This document shows, in pieces, positions 15,901 to 24,528 of a stretch of DNA of 64,000 bases. Position 1 is the stretch's first letter, and each line of letters starts with the position of its first letter. The translations under genes and the position numbers were made by a program. The notes under the pieces are model-generated. The model had not been told where the DNA came from. It was given only the letters and a program-made list of their open reading frames with translations, and did no database searches. The DNA lies in contig CAWJCL010000002.1 of the NCBI GenBank assembly GCA_963841425.1, forward strand, positions 62,001 through 126,000, given 5' to 3'. Source of the DNA: DATEOR01 sp963841425 (GTDB lineage Bacteria > Actinomycetota > Thermoleophilia > Gaiellales > Gaiellaceae).

Positions 15901-16410
15901 CTACAGGCGATCGCGGAGCTCGGCCAGCTTGGCCCAGCGCTCGTCGCCGCCCTCGTCCTCGTGCTCGTGCGGCTCGAGGTTCAGGTCCCGGCCGCAGACC
16001 GGGCAGAGGCCGGCACAGTCGGGTCGGCAGAGGATCTGGTCGGGCAGCGCGAGCGCGACGGCGTCGCGGGCCCATGCGGAGAGGTCGAGACGGTCGTCCT
16101 GGAGATACGGCGTCCGGAGCTCCTCGTCCCCCTCGGGCCTCGCCGCCTGGTACTGGCGGTCCTGAACCGTGACGTCGAGGCCGGCGTCTGTGAGGCAGCG
16201 CACGCACGGGCCGACAAGCCGCACGTCCAGCTCGAGCTCGAGCATGAGCCCGGACGAGAGGCGCGTCAACGTGAGTGCCGCCTCGGGCGACTCGGGGATC
16301 GGAACGTAGCGCTGGCCGCCGAGCTCGAGCGGGTCGAGGTCGACCTCTTTGACGTCGCGAAACTGCTCGCCCGGCTGCAGCCGGGCCGTGCGGATGTTGA
16401 AGACCGTCAT
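15901..16410 (-). CDS. YceD/DUF177 family protein
   Basis: A 169-residue DUF177 protein. It has the FNIRTARLQPGEQFRDV start, two cysteine pairs of the family (GPCVRCLTDAGLDV near 66-79 and CRPDCAGLCPVCGRDLN near 128-144) and an acidic C-terminus. YceD proteins are linked genetically to rpmF and plsX and to 23S rRNA processing in plants, but the bacterial role is not settled. A TACGCT box lies 8 nt upstream of the ATG. Neighbours (sepIVA-like, rpmF, plsX, acpP, rnc) keep the usual actinobacterial order. Confidence 0.9.
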   Translation of the reverse strand: MTVFNIRTARLQPGEQFRDVKEVDLDPLELGGQRYVPIPESPEAALTLTRLSSGLMLELELDVRLVGPCVRCLTDAGLDVTVQDRQYQAARPEGDEELRTPYLQDDRLDLSAWARDAVALALPDQILCRPDCAGLCPVCGRDLNLEPHEHEDEGGDERWAKLAELRDRL

Positions 16411-16443
16411 CTACGGCCAGCGTAGCGAACGGAGGGGGAGTCT

Positions 16444-16935
16444 CTAGACGGCTTGCTGCTCGTCGGTGATGCCGGCGACCACGGACTCCTGAGAGCGCTC
16501 ATGGAGCCGCTCGCGGCCCCGCCGCACCGCGCCCAGGAACTTGTCCAGGTTGACTTCGAGCGTCGAGAGGATCGAATCCGCCCAGTCCTCCATCTCGAGG
16601 CGTGTCTCTCGCGCCTGGCGGCGGGCGTCCTCGACGATCTCCTGGGCCTGGCGCTCGGCCAGCTTGACGATCTCGGTCTGCGACGCCTCGCGCACGGCCT
16701 GCTCGCGCGCCTCGCCGAGAATCCGGTCGCTCTCGCGCTTGGCCTCCGCGAGCATCTCCTGGCGCTCCTTCACGATCCAGCGGGCCTGCTTGATCTCCTC
16801 CGGGATCGTCGCGCGCATCTGGTCGAGGATGTCGTAGATCTCCTCGCGGTCGATGCGCACCTGGTCGGTGAGCGGCACGGCCTTGGCGTTGTGAACGAGG
16901 TCGTCGAGCTTGTCGATGAGAACGAGTACGTCCAT
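16444..16935 (-). CDS. SepIVA/DivIVA-like coiled-coil protein
   Basis: A 163-residue, largely helical protein: MDVLVLIDKLDDLVHNAKAV at the N-terminus, IDREEIYDILDQMRATIPEE, then a long heptad-rich helix (residues 50-125, AKRESDRILGEAREQAVREA). The same kind of gene lies next to yceD and rnc in mycobacteria, where SepIVA (Rv2927c) takes part in septation and polar growth. Assignment rests on context and helix pattern. A TAGACT box (16947-16952) precedes the ATG by 11 nt. Confidence 0.75.
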   Translation of the reverse strand: MDVLVLIDKLDDLVHNAKAVPLTDQVRIDREEIYDILDQMRATIPEEIKQARWIVKERQEMLAEAKRESDRILGEAREQAVREASQTEIVKLAERQAQEIVEDARRQARETRLEMEDWADSILSTLEVNLDKFLGAVRRGRERLHERSQESVVAGITDEQQAV

Positions 16936-16946
16936 GTTGTCCCCGG

Positions 16947-16952
16947 AGTCTA
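16947..16952 (-). promoter_or_regulatory. Probable -10 box of the SepIVA-like gene
   Basis: TAGACT, 11 nt before ATG 16935, inside the short gap after coaD. Confidence 0.5.
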
Positions 16953-17480
16953 CTCTTGCGGTGAGACGGGCGCGCCACCTTTAGGCCGCGGGAACATCTC
17001 GCGAAACCGCTTGGCGACTGGCTCCGGCACGAGATCGCGAACATCGCCGCCGAAGGATGCGACCTCCTTCACCCCGCTCGACGAGAGGAAGCTGTACTGC
17101 GGGCTCGACATCAGGTACATGGTTTCGACCTCGGGAGCGAGGTTCCGGTTCAGGTGGTGCATCTGGAACTCCCACTCGAAGTCGGAGATCGCACGCAGGC
17201 CTTTCACCATCGTCTTCGCGCCCCATGCCCGGGCGAACTCGACGACGAGCTCGGCAAAGACCTCGACCTCGATGTTGTCGTGGTCCGCGAGCGCGTCGCG
17301 CAGGAACTGCACGCGCTCCTCGACCGAGAACATCGCCTTCTTGTGCTGCGGGTCGCGGACGACGCCCACGACCACGCGGTCGAAGATCCCCGCGGCACGG
17401 GTGATGATGTCGAGGTGGCCGTTCGTGACCGGGTCGTAGCTTCCCGGGCAGATCGCGGTGACCGGCGACGAGTCGCTCAC
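16950..17480 (-). CDS. coaD: Phosphopantetheine adenylyltransferase CoaD
   Basis: CoaD transfers AMP to 4'-phosphopantetheine, the penultimate step of coenzyme A synthesis. The 176-residue protein has the nucleotidyltransferase motif CPGSYDPVTNGHLDI (TNGH replaces the usual TxGH with the histidine kept), VKGLRAISDFEWEFQM, and the second signature YSFLSSSGVKEVASFGG. Starts with GTG 17480, after rsmD. Length is slightly above the usual 160. Confidence 0.95.
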   Translation of the reverse strand: MSDSSPVTAICPGSYDPVTNGHLDIITRAAGIFDRVVVGVVRDPQHKKAMFSVEERVQFLRDALADHDNIEVEVFAELVVEFARAWGAKTMVKGLRAISDFEWEFQMHHLNRNLAPEVETMYLMSSPQYSFLSSSGVKEVASFGGDVRDLVPEPVAKRFREMFPRPKGGAPVSPQE

Positions 17481-17532
17481 TGCGTATTACCAGCCTGGTG
17501 ACGTTGAACTCTGGAGGACGTCGCCTGGCTGG

Positions 17533-18069
17533 TCATTTGCCCTCGAAGAGGCTCACGCGGGTCGAGCCGTAGCGGCGGCTCGTACGCAGCGGCAGCGGAA
17601 TCTCGGGCTCCTCCTTGGCCTCGGACTCGACGACGACGATGCCGCCGGGGGCGACGACGGAGGGCAGATGGGTGGCGAGCATGGGCAGGAACTTCGAGAG
17701 CATGCGGTAGGGCGGGTCGACCAGCACGAGATCGTAACGCCTGCCCGCAGCGGCATCGCCCGCCAGCCGGCGAGCTGCGTTCTCGCGGTAGACGCGCGCG
17801 CCCTCGAGGCCGAGCTTCTCCACGTTGCGGACGACGGTTTCCGCGGCAAGGCGATCGGAGTCCACGAAGACCGCACTCGCCGCCCCTCGCGAGAGCGCCT
17901 CGAGCCCGAGCGCCCCGGTGCCCGCGAAGAGGTCGAGCACGTCGGCCCCGTCGACCGGCCCTATGAGGTTGAACACGGCCTCGCGCACGCGGTCGCCGGT
18001 CGGCCTCACCTCGAGACCCTTGGGCGCGAAGATCCGTGCGCCCTTACGCGAACCCGCGATGATCCGCAA
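17533..18069 (-). CDS. rsmD: 16S rRNA (guanine966-N2)-methyltransferase RsmD
   Basis: RsmD methylates G966 of 16S rRNA. The product shows RIIAGSRKGARIFAP, the SAM motif VLDLFAGTGALGLEALSRG, VFVDSDRLAAETVVRN, and the catalytic LVLVDPPYRMLSKFLP. TTG 18069 (LRIIAGSRKG) gives 178 residues, the normal size, and overlaps recG by 26 nt. A longer frame to 18141 exists but only adds recG shadow. recG-rsmD-coaD is a conserved order. Confidence 0.92.
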   Translation of the reverse strand: MRIIAGSRKGARIFAPKGLEVRPTGDRVREAVFNLIGPVDGADVLDLFAGTGALGLEALSRGAASAVFVDSDRLAAETVVRNVEKLGLEGARVYRENAARRLAGDAAAGRRYDLVLVDPPYRMLSKFLPMLATHLPSVVAPGGIVVVESEAKEEPEIPLPLRTSRRYGSTRVSLFEGK

Positions 18070-20110
18070 TCCGCTCGGCCTCCCGGCTGAGCGGATACAC
18101 GATCTCCTCGTCCTCGCCGAGGAGCCGCTCAGCCAATTCACGAGCCTTGACGATCAGTTTTCGGTCTCTGCCCAGACGGACGAATTTCAGGTCGCTCAAG
18201 CCCGACTGGCGCGTGCCGAGAAGCTGTCCCTCGCCCCTGAGCTCGAGGTCGACCTCGGCGAGCGCGAAGCCGTCGGTCGTGTCCACGAGCGCCTGGAGGC
18301 GCCGCTGCGCGTCGTCGGTGAGCTCCTCCTTCGGGCGAGAGACGAGGAGGCAATACGACTGCTCGGCGCCGCGACCGACCCGACCGCGCAGCTGGTGGAG
18401 CTGCGCGAGGCCGAACCGATCGGCCTCCTGGACGATCATGATCGTCGCGTTCGGGACGTCGACGCCGACCTCGATCACCGTGGTCGCCACGAGGACGTCG
18501 AGCTCGCCGCGCTTGAACTCGTCCATCAGCGCGCGCCGATCGGGAGGCCGCAGCCGTCCGTGGAGCGCGCCGACACGGTAGCCACGGAGCTCGGCGCTCC
18601 GCAGGCGCTCGGCCTCCTGCTCGGCCGCGCGCGCTTCGATGGTCTCCGACTCCGAGACGAGCGGGCAGACGACGTAGGCCTGGCGCCCGTCGTCCAGGTG
18701 GCGGCGGAGACGCTTGTAGGCCTCGGCGCTGCGCTCGTGCGAGACCCAGCTCGTGATGATCGGCTGCCGGCCGCGCGGCGGCCGGGTGATCTCCGTCACG
18801 TCGAGGTCGCCGTAGACGGTCTGCGCAAGGGTTCGTGGGATCGGCGTCGCCGTCATGTGCAGGACGTGAGCGGAGCGGCCTTCGGCGAGCGCGCGGCGCT
18901 GCTCGACTCCGAACCGGTGCTGCTCATCGATCACGGCGACGGCCAGATCGTCCAGCGCGAGCCCTTCCTGGATGAGCGCGTGCGTCCCGACGAGGACCTG
19001 CGCGCCCTCGAGGTCGTGCTTCACGGAGCCAGTCTGCAGCGACACCCTCACTCCGAGCTGGGCGCAGATCGGCTCGAGGGTGAGGAAGTGCTGCTCGGCG
19101 AGGGTCTCGGTCGGCGCCATGAGCGCACCCCGCCTGCCGCGCTCGACGGCGCGGAGGAGCGCGTAGAGGGCGACGACGGTCTTCCCCGACCCGACGTCGC
19201 CCTGCAGCAGGCGCTGCATCGGCCTGGATCCGCCCAGATCCCCGCGGATCTCGGCGATAGCGGATTCCTGATCTTCCGTCAGCTCGAACGGAAGCACCTC
19301 GCGATAGCGGGCGATCAGCTCGCCGTCCCCACCAAGGGGAGTCGCGCGGGATGTCTCTGCCAGCTCCTGGCGCCGGCGGACGAAGCCGAGCTGGAGCAAG
19401 AGGAGCTCCTCGAGGCCGAGGCGGGCGCGAGCCGCCTCGGCGTCTTCCGGGCTTTCGGGGCGGTGCACGGCGGCGAGGGCGTCGGCCCGGAGCGGCAGGC
19501 GCTCGCGAGCACGGAGCTCCGCCGGGAGTGCGTCCGGAACGCGGCGCGCGAGGGGGAGCGCGGCCTCGACCAGCGAGCGGATGCGGTAGGAGGGCAGAGC
19601 CTCGGTCGCCGGGTACTCGGGGACGAGGCCGAGCGTGTGCACGCCGGCACCGCCGAGCTCGTGACGCGCCACCTTGAAGCCCTTCAGGTCGCGCGTCCCG
19701 TGGAGGAGGAGCTCGGTGCCGGGCGCGAGCTTCGCCAGGTGCGCCTGGTTGAACCAAACGACCTTCTCCTCGACGCCGGCCGCATCCACGACGACGCCCT
19801 CGACGACCTTGAGGTTGCGCCGCCGGGTCGGCCGCACGCGGATGCGCCCGAGCTTGCAGCGCACCGTCGCCTCCTCCCCGACCGCGAGGTCGGCGAAGCT
19901 CGACGCCTCGTCCCAGTCCAGGTAGGCGCGCGGGATGTGCTCGACGAGGTCGCGGACGGTCTCGATCCCGAGGGAAGCAAGGCGCTCGGCGATCCTCGGG
20001 CCGACGCCGGGCAGGGACTCCACGCGCCGCTCCTCGACGCCCAACCTCCTCGGCCTCGGCGCACCTTGGTCCATGCCAGCAAAGCCGGCCAGCGCGGGGC
20101 GCGAACTCAC
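18044..20110 (-). CDS. recG: ATP-dependent DNA helicase RecG
   Basis: RecG rewinds stalled forks and Holliday junctions. In 688 residues: N-terminal HhH-like SLPGVGPRIAERLASLGI, the OB-fold wedge (residues 75-160), then helicase motifs LLQGDVGSGKTVVALYA, MAPTETLAEQHF, VIDEQHRFGVEQRRAL, HMTATPIPRTLAQTVYGD, VIEVGVDVPNATIM and QLHQLRGRVGRG. All motifs are complete. GTG start at 20110, after a 43-nt gap. Confidence 0.96.
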   Translation of the reverse strand: MSSRPALAGFAGMDQGAPRPRRLGVEERRVESLPGVGPRIAERLASLGIETVRDLVEHIPRAYLDWDEASSFADLAVGEEATVRCKLGRIRVRPTRRRNLKVVEGVVVDAAGVEEKVVWFNQAHLAKLAPGTELLLHGTRDLKGFKVARHELGGAGVHTLGLVPEYPATEALPSYRIRSLVEAALPLARRVPDALPAELRARERLPLRADALAAVHRPESPEDAEAARARLGLEELLLLQLGFVRRRQELAETSRATPLGGDGELIARYREVLPFELTEDQESAIAEIRGDLGGSRPMQRLLQGDVGSGKTVVALYALLRAVERGRRGALMAPTETLAEQHFLTLEPICAQLGVRVSLQTGSVKHDLEGAQVLVGTHALIQEGLALDDLAVAVIDEQHRFGVEQRRALAEGRSAHVLHMTATPIPRTLAQTVYGDLDVTEITRPPRGRQPIITSWVSHERSAEAYKRLRRHLDDGRQAYVVCPLVSESETIEARAAEQEAERLRSAELRGYRVGALHGRLRPPDRRALMDEFKRGELDVLVATTVIEVGVDVPNATIMIVQEADRFGLAQLHQLRGRVGRGAEQSYCLLVSRPKEELTDDAQRRLQALVDTTDGFALAEVDLELRGEGQLLGTRQSGLSDLKFVRLGRDRKLIVKARELAERLLGEDEEIVYPLSREAERIADHRGFA

Positions 20111-20153
20111 GAAGAGGGCCAGGACCCCGGGAGCATACGCCCCGGTCCGGACG

Positions 20154-21044
20154 TCAACGCCTGCTTGCGGGGAGCGTCACGCCGACCCCGCGGAACTTGA
20201 TCTCGTCCGTGCGCGCGTAGTAGACGACGTCGTTCGGCTCGCGCGTCCCGTAGGCGAGTGAAGCGAGACCGTCGTCCCCGGCGTGGAACGAGTGCGCGAC
20301 GCCCGTGCCGGCGGGCCGCGAGACGACGCTTCCTCGCCGGACCTGGGAGCTTTCGTCACCAAGCGTGACCGTTCCCGACCCCTCGAGAACGACGAAGAGC
20401 TCTTCCTCCGCGGCATGGCAGTGAGGCGGATAGCCCTCGCCGCCAGCCGGGATGGTCATGTGGCTGAGGCCTGTCTCGACCGACCCGACCACGTCGCCGA
20501 GATTCAGATCGACCGCACCCGTGTCGAGCTCCCACCGAATGCCCCCGCCGAGATTGGCGATCCGGCCGGGACGCGGCGAGACCTCGCCGACCTCCGGCTC
20601 GCCGACGGCACCCTCGCGCTCCCAGGGATGCGGCCCGCCGACGTCCACCCAGCTCGGGTGCATCCAGGCGACCCCGGCGCGCGGCAGCACCGTGTTTCCC
20701 TGCCTCTTGCGCTGCCCGTAGGCGAGCACGTCGAGACCCTCGGGCCCCGCGCGCAGAGTGTGGGCGTGCTCCTCCGGCAGGTGAACGAGCACGTCGCCTT
20801 CGCCGACTTCGAAGACCTCGCCGTCCTGCCACGAGAGCCCGGAGCCGCCGAGGACGAAGAAGATCTCCTCCTCCGCGCCTTCGGCGTGGGCAGGTGTCGA
20901 CCACCTGCCGGGGTCGACGCGGATGCGCTTGAGGCCGACGGAGACGCTGTCGGCGGCACCGCCGAGGTCGTACCAGTCGCCCGCCAGGTGCCCGGTTTCG
21001 CGCCGGCGCGGCTCGACGTCGTCCCAGTGCGCGACGTGCTTCAC
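20154..21044 (-). CDS. Bicupin family protein
   Basis: Two cupin domains in 296 residues. Domain 1 holds GRWSTPAHAEGAEEEIFFVL with LVHLPEEHAHTLRAG; domain 2 holds EGYPPHCHAAEEELFVVLEG with SRPAGTGVAHSFHAG. Metal-binding His/Glu residues are mostly kept. Substrate unknown; sugar or small-acid enzymes and sensors share the fold. It follows the cyclic-nucleotide-binding gene by 10 nt, so joint expression with 21055-22765 is likely. Confidence 0.85.
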   Translation of the reverse strand: MKHVAHWDDVEPRRRETGHLAGDWYDLGGAADSVSVGLKRIRVDPGRWSTPAHAEGAEEEIFFVLGGSGLSWQDGEVFEVGEGDVLVHLPEEHAHTLRAGPEGLDVLAYGQRKRQGNTVLPRAGVAWMHPSWVDVGGPHPWEREGAVGEPEVGEVSPRPGRIANLGGGIRWELDTGAVDLNLGDVVGSVETGLSHMTIPAGGEGYPPHCHAAEEELFVVLEGSGTVTLGDESSQVRRGSVVSRPAGTGVAHSFHAGDDGLASLAYGTREPNDVVYYARTDEIKFRGVGVTLPASRR

Positions 21045-21054
21045 GAAGGTTGTC

Positions 21055-21495
21055 CTAGCCAGGCGCGGCGGACGCGACCTGGCCGGACGCGCGCTCTCGC
21101 TCGGCGGCGAGCAGATCGACGACGTGGCGGAGGAGCTTCCATGCCGTCTCCGGGCTCGACTTGACGAGCTCTTCCAGATCCCAGGTCGCCATGAAGAGAC
21201 ATGTGAGCGGGGTGACTGCGGTAACGGTGGCAGTGCGCTCGCGCTTGCCGATGAGCGCGAGCTCGCCGAAGTGATCGCCTGGATGCAGCCTGCCGACCCC
21301 GGCTCCGCCCGCGCTCACCTCGGCTTCTCCTTCGACGACGATGAAGAATCCGACCCCGCTCATCTTGCCCTCTCGTATCACCGTCGTCCCGGGCGCGAAG
21401 CTCTGCTCGCGGACGTTGCGCGCCACGCGCTTGAGCTCGCGCTGACTGAGACAGCTGAGCAGCGGCACGTCCTTGAGTGCGTCGACCGCGGCCAC
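21055..21495 (-). CDS. Stand-alone cyclic nucleotide-binding domain protein
   Basis: A 146-residue protein that is one CAP-type sensor domain: LKDVPLLSCLSQRELKRVA, GTTVIREGKMSGVGFFIVVE, and the phosphate-binding cassette HPGDHFGELALIGKRERTAT, in which the usual Arg-Thr/Ser pair appears as RTA. No DNA-binding domain follows. A TAGACT box (21502-21507) is 6 nt before GTG 21495. A nucleotide cyclase candidate is encoded at 32012. Confidence 0.9.
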   Translation of the reverse strand: MAAVDALKDVPLLSCLSQRELKRVARNVREQSFAPGTTVIREGKMSGVGFFIVVEGEAEVSAGGAGVGRLHPGDHFGELALIGKRERTATVTAVTPLTCLFMATWDLEELVKSSPETAWKLLRHVVDLLAAERERASGQVASAAPG

Positions 21496-21504
21496 GCGCC
21501 GAGT

Positions 21505-22392
21505 CTACCGCGGCTGAGAGCGCATCAGCGAGTCCCAGAACCAGAAGAGACCGAGAGTTCCCGGGCCACCGTGCGTGCCGATCACCGGCCCGAGCGTCGG
21601 GACGATGTCGAGCGACGCGTTCGGGCGCGCGCCCCGAACCCGGCGGACCAGCTCGTCACAATCGTCCTTGGCCTCGGCGTGGCCGACACCCACGTGAAGA
21701 TCCGGGTCGTCCTGGCCCTCCGTGGAGTCGCGGAAGATCTGCTCCAGCTCGCTGAGGGCTTTCGCGCGGCCGCGCACGCGCTTGAGCGGAGCCACCTCCC
21801 CGTCGTCGAAGGCGAGGATCGGCTTCACCGAGAGGAGTTGCCCGGCCAGGCCGGCCGCCTTGCCGATCCGCCCGCCGCGGACGAGGTACTCGAGGGTGTC
21901 CACGGTGAAGAGGAGCCCGCGTTCGCGGTGGAAGCTTTCGACGACCGCGTCGATTTCCTCGTCGTCGGTGCCACGGTCGAGCCGGCGCTGGATCGCGTCG
22001 GCGAGGATCACCGTACCGCCGGAGGTGACCTTCGAGTCGATGACGCGCACCTTCCCGCCGAAGTCTTTCGCCGCCAGCTCGGCGCTCGCGAACGTGCCCG
22101 AGAGCTTGGCGGAAAGGACGACGCAGAGAATCTGTTCGTAGCCGGAGAGCTCCTCGAAGACCGCGGCGAAGTCGGCCGGCGAGGGCTGCGCGCTCCTCGG
22201 CGGCTGGTCGCTCTCGCGCAGAAGGCGGTAGAACTCCGCGGTCGAGATGTCGACGTACTCCCGCTTGGCCTCTTCGTCGCCGAAGCGCACGTAGAGCGGG
22301 ACGACGCGCCAGCTCGGGCGGCCGTGGCCCTCCGGCAGGTCGGACGTCGAGTCGAGGACGATCGCAGTCGAGTCAGCCGATAGGCGCGCCAC
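21505..22392 (-). CDS. DegV family fatty-acid-binding protein
   Basis: DegV/FakB proteins hold a fatty acid while FakA phosphorylates it. The 295-residue sequence starts STAIVLDSTSDLPEGH, has the ligand loop SAQPSPADFAAVFEEL and VVLSAKLSGTFASAELA, then VDTLEYLVRGGRIGKAAG and LGPVIGTHGGPGTLGL, all FakB marks. It overlaps the receiver-domain gene by 20 nt, and a FakA-like gene lies just beyond, so the pair may work as acyl kinase for phospholipid synthesis with plsX. Confidence 0.92.
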   Translation of the reverse strand: MARLSADSTAIVLDSTSDLPEGHGRPSWRVVPLYVRFGDEEAKREYVDISTAEFYRLLRESDQPPRSAQPSPADFAAVFEELSGYEQILCVVLSAKLSGTFASAELAAKDFGGKVRVIDSKVTSGGTVILADAIQRRLDRGTDDEEIDAVVESFHRERGLLFTVDTLEYLVRGGRIGKAAGLAGQLLSVKPILAFDDGEVAPLKRVRGRAKALSELEQIFRDSTEGQDDPDLHVGVGHAEAKDDCDELVRRVRGARPNASLDIVPTLGPVIGTHGGPGTLGLFWFWDSLMRSQPR

Positions 22393-22765
22393 GCCCCGCC
22401 GCCTCCCGGATCGCCCCGACGATCTCCTCCACTCCTCGGTCTTTCGTCAGACAGGCCACTGCGCCAGCGTCGTAGAGCGCCTGAATCTCCTCGTGCTCGG
22501 CAGCCGCGGTCAGGACAACCACCGCCGTCTTGGGCAGCGCGGCGAGGAGCGCCGAGGTGGTCTCCACCCCGTCGAGCCCCGGCAGCCGGTAGTCCACGAT
22601 CACGACGTCCGGCGCGAGGGCCGGGCAGACGCTGAGCGCCGACTCGCCGTCGGGCACCGCGGCGACGACGCGCACGTCCGGCGTCAGGCCGAGCATGAGC
22701 TCGAGCGCCTGACGAAACGTGTCGTTGTCCTCGACGAGGACGACGTCGATGGGCTGGCCGGCCAT
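22373..22765 (-). CDS. Single-domain response regulator
   Basis: A 130-residue CheY-like receiver: acidic pair LVEDNDTFRQAL, phospho-acceptor VVIVDYRLPGLDGVET (Asp near 55), the conserved T in VVVLTAAAEHEE, and CLTKDRG with the Lys. There is no output domain. It lies between the FakA-like and DegV genes; no histidine kinase is in the window. A GATACT box is 10 nt before the ATG. Confidence 0.92.
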   Translation of the reverse strand: MAGQPIDVVLVEDNDTFRQALELMLGLTPDVRVVAAVPDGESALSVCPALAPDVVIVDYRLPGLDGVETTSALLAALPKTAVVVLTAAAEHEEIQALYDAGAVACLTKDRGVEEIVGAIREAAGRGAPIG

Positions 22766-22784
22766 TTTCCTACCAAGTATCGGG

Positions 22785-24296
22785 TTATTCGACCGCGAAA
22801 AGAAGAGGGTAGTGCGGCTGTCCGCCCTCGTGCACCTCGACCTCGAGGGTCGGATGGGCGGCGCGGATCGCGTCCACGACGCGGTCGGACTCCCCCGCCC
22901 CGTCGCCCACCAGCACGGTGAGGACGTCCGCGCCGTCGCCGACGAGCCGCGCGACCACGTCCGTGGCCACAGGCTCGATTGCCTTGCCCGAAGCGACCGG
23001 CTCGCCGTCCACGAGGCCGAGGAACTCGCCCTCGACCACGTCCACTTCGCCGACCTTGGCGGAGCGGGAGGAGCGCGCGACGGAGCCCGCGCGCACCGCG
23101 GCCGCGGCCTCCTCCATCTCCGCGACGTTCTCCTCGAGCGGCCGGCGGACGTCGAAAGCGACGAGGGCGCCGAGCCCGGCCTGCAGGCTCCGCGTGGCGA
23201 TCACGCGCACGTCCTTCTCGCTCTCGGCCGCCGCCTGCTCTGCTGCGAGCACGACGTTCTTGGAGTTCGGCAGGAGGACGACGCCGCGTTCGGGAAGGGC
23301 TTCGACCGCCGCGAGCAGGTCGGCCGTCGAGGGATTCATCGTCTCGCCGCCCTCGACGGTCGACGCGCCCAGGCTCTCGAAGAGCCGGCGGTTGCCGTCG
23401 CCGAGCACGACCGCGACAGTGCCCGTGACCCCGGTCTCCCGCTCCAGGCGCTCGATCCGATCCGCGGTCTGGGCATGCATGTTCTTGATGTCGACTTCCT
23501 CGATCACGCCGCGCTCGGTGGCAAGCGCCAGGGCGGCGCCGGGCTCATCCGTGTGGACGTGCACCTTGACAGCGCCCGGGGCTCCGACGACGAGGAGCGA
23601 ATCGCCGAGCTTCGTCAGCTCGCGCTCCAGCTCCTCGGGATCCACCGTCTCGCCCTCGACGAAGAACGACGTGCAGTAGCGGTAGCGAGAAAGCTCCAGA
23701 TGCACGGCCTCGAGCGGGATCCCGCCTGTCACCGCCTCGAGCTCGGGGAGCGGCTCGCCGCGGACGTGGGCCGTGATCCCGCGCAGGACCTCGAGCACTC
23801 CGGCTCCGCCCGCATCGACCACGCCGGCCTCTCTCAGGATGTCGAGCTGATCGGTGGTCGCGGCGAGGGCCTTCTCGCCGTGCGCCACGAGCTCGGCGAG
23901 GGCATCCGTCAGCGGGGGATCGGCGGGCGCAAGCGCTTCGGCCTTCTCCGCGAGCTCGCGGGCGACAGTCAGCATCGTCCCCTCCTGTGGGTCGGGGACG
24001 GCGGCGTAGCCCGCGTCGCTCGCACCGCGGAGCACCCGCGCAAGCGCCACCGCGTCGATCCCGCCCTCATCCTCCAGCGCCTCGACGGCTCCGCGGATGA
24101 GCTGGGAGAGGATCACCCCCGAGTTTCCCCGCGCGCCCATGAGCGCGGCGCGGACGACGTCGGCGTCGGGGTCGCGCTCGAGAGCCGAGGCGACTGCGCG
24201 CACGGTCTCGGTCATGTTCGTGCCCGTGTCCCCGTCCGGGACCGGGTAGACGTTCAGGTCGTCGATGCGGGCCCTGCTCGCCTCGAGCGCGGCCAA
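22785..24296 (-). CDS. FakA/YloV-like fatty acid kinase (DAK2 domain)
   Basis: From TTG 24296 the protein has 503 residues: an N-terminal Dak2-like nucleotide-binding domain (IDDLNVYPVPDGDTGTNM, ALMGARGNSGVILSQLIRG, DAGGAGVLEVLRG) followed by the FakA middle and C-terminal regions (VVGAPGAVKVHVHTDEP, VVLLPNSKNVVLAAEQ, VLVGDGAGESD). FakA binds ATP and works with a DegV/FakB partner, which is encoded two genes downstream. The longer upstream frame is the shadow of ribH and rpmB; no ATG or GTG is available after rpmB. Confidence 0.9.
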   Translation of the reverse strand: MAALEASRARIDDLNVYPVPDGDTGTNMTETVRAVASALERDPDADVVRAALMGARGNSGVILSQLIRGAVEALEDEGGIDAVALARVLRGASDAGYAAVPDPQEGTMLTVARELAEKAEALAPADPPLTDALAELVAHGEKALAATTDQLDILREAGVVDAGGAGVLEVLRGITAHVRGEPLPELEAVTGGIPLEAVHLELSRYRYCTSFFVEGETVDPEELERELTKLGDSLLVVGAPGAVKVHVHTDEPGAALALATERGVIEEVDIKNMHAQTADRIERLERETGVTGTVAVVLGDGNRRLFESLGASTVEGGETMNPSTADLLAAVEALPERGVVLLPNSKNVVLAAEQAAAESEKDVRVIATRSLQAGLGALVAFDVRRPLEENVAEMEEAAAAVRAGSVARSSRSAKVGEVDVVEGEFLGLVDGEPVASGKAIEPVATDVVARLVGDGADVLTVLVGDGAGESDRVVDAIRAAHPTLEVEVHEGGQPHYPLLFAVE

Positions 24297-24313
24297 CGCG
24301 GCCCGCGCGAGGC

Positions 24314-24505
24314 CTAGACCGCTTTTTGAACCTTGCCCGCCTTGAGACACCGGGCGCAGACGTAGGTCCGGCGCGGAACCCCGTTCACGAGAATGCGGAC
24401 GCGCTGGAGGTTCGGGTTGAACCGCCGCTTCGTGGCCACCATCGAGTGGCTCCTCGAGTGACCGAACGCGGGACCTTTCCCGCAGACTGCGCAGACCTTC
24501 GACAT
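24314..24505 (-). CDS. rpmB: 50S ribosomal protein bL28
   Basis: A 63-residue bL28 with MSKVCAVCGKGPAFGHSRSH and VCARCLKAGKVQKAV, so the zinc-type CxxC pairs are kept, plus RRFNPNLQRVRILVNG. The TATACT box lies 9 nt before ATG 24505. The upstream in-frame extension belongs to the ribH shadow. Confidence 0.96.
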   Translation of the reverse strand: MSKVCAVCGKGPAFGHSRSHSMVATKRRFNPNLQRVRILVNGVPRRTYVCARCLKAGKVQKAV

Positions 24506-24514
24506 GGGACGGCC

Positions 24515-24520
24515 AGTATA
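24515..24520 (-). promoter_or_regulatory. Probable -10 box of rpmB
   Basis: TATACT inside GGCTATACTGGCC, identical over 13 nt to the region before rpmF (15656). It is 9 nt from the ATG, so the transcript would be almost leaderless. Confidence 0.6.
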
Positions 24521-24528
24521 GCCAGCGC

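Noticed and set aside
17825..20200. 791-residue plus-strand frame
   Set aside because: It is the antisense shadow of recG and rsmD.
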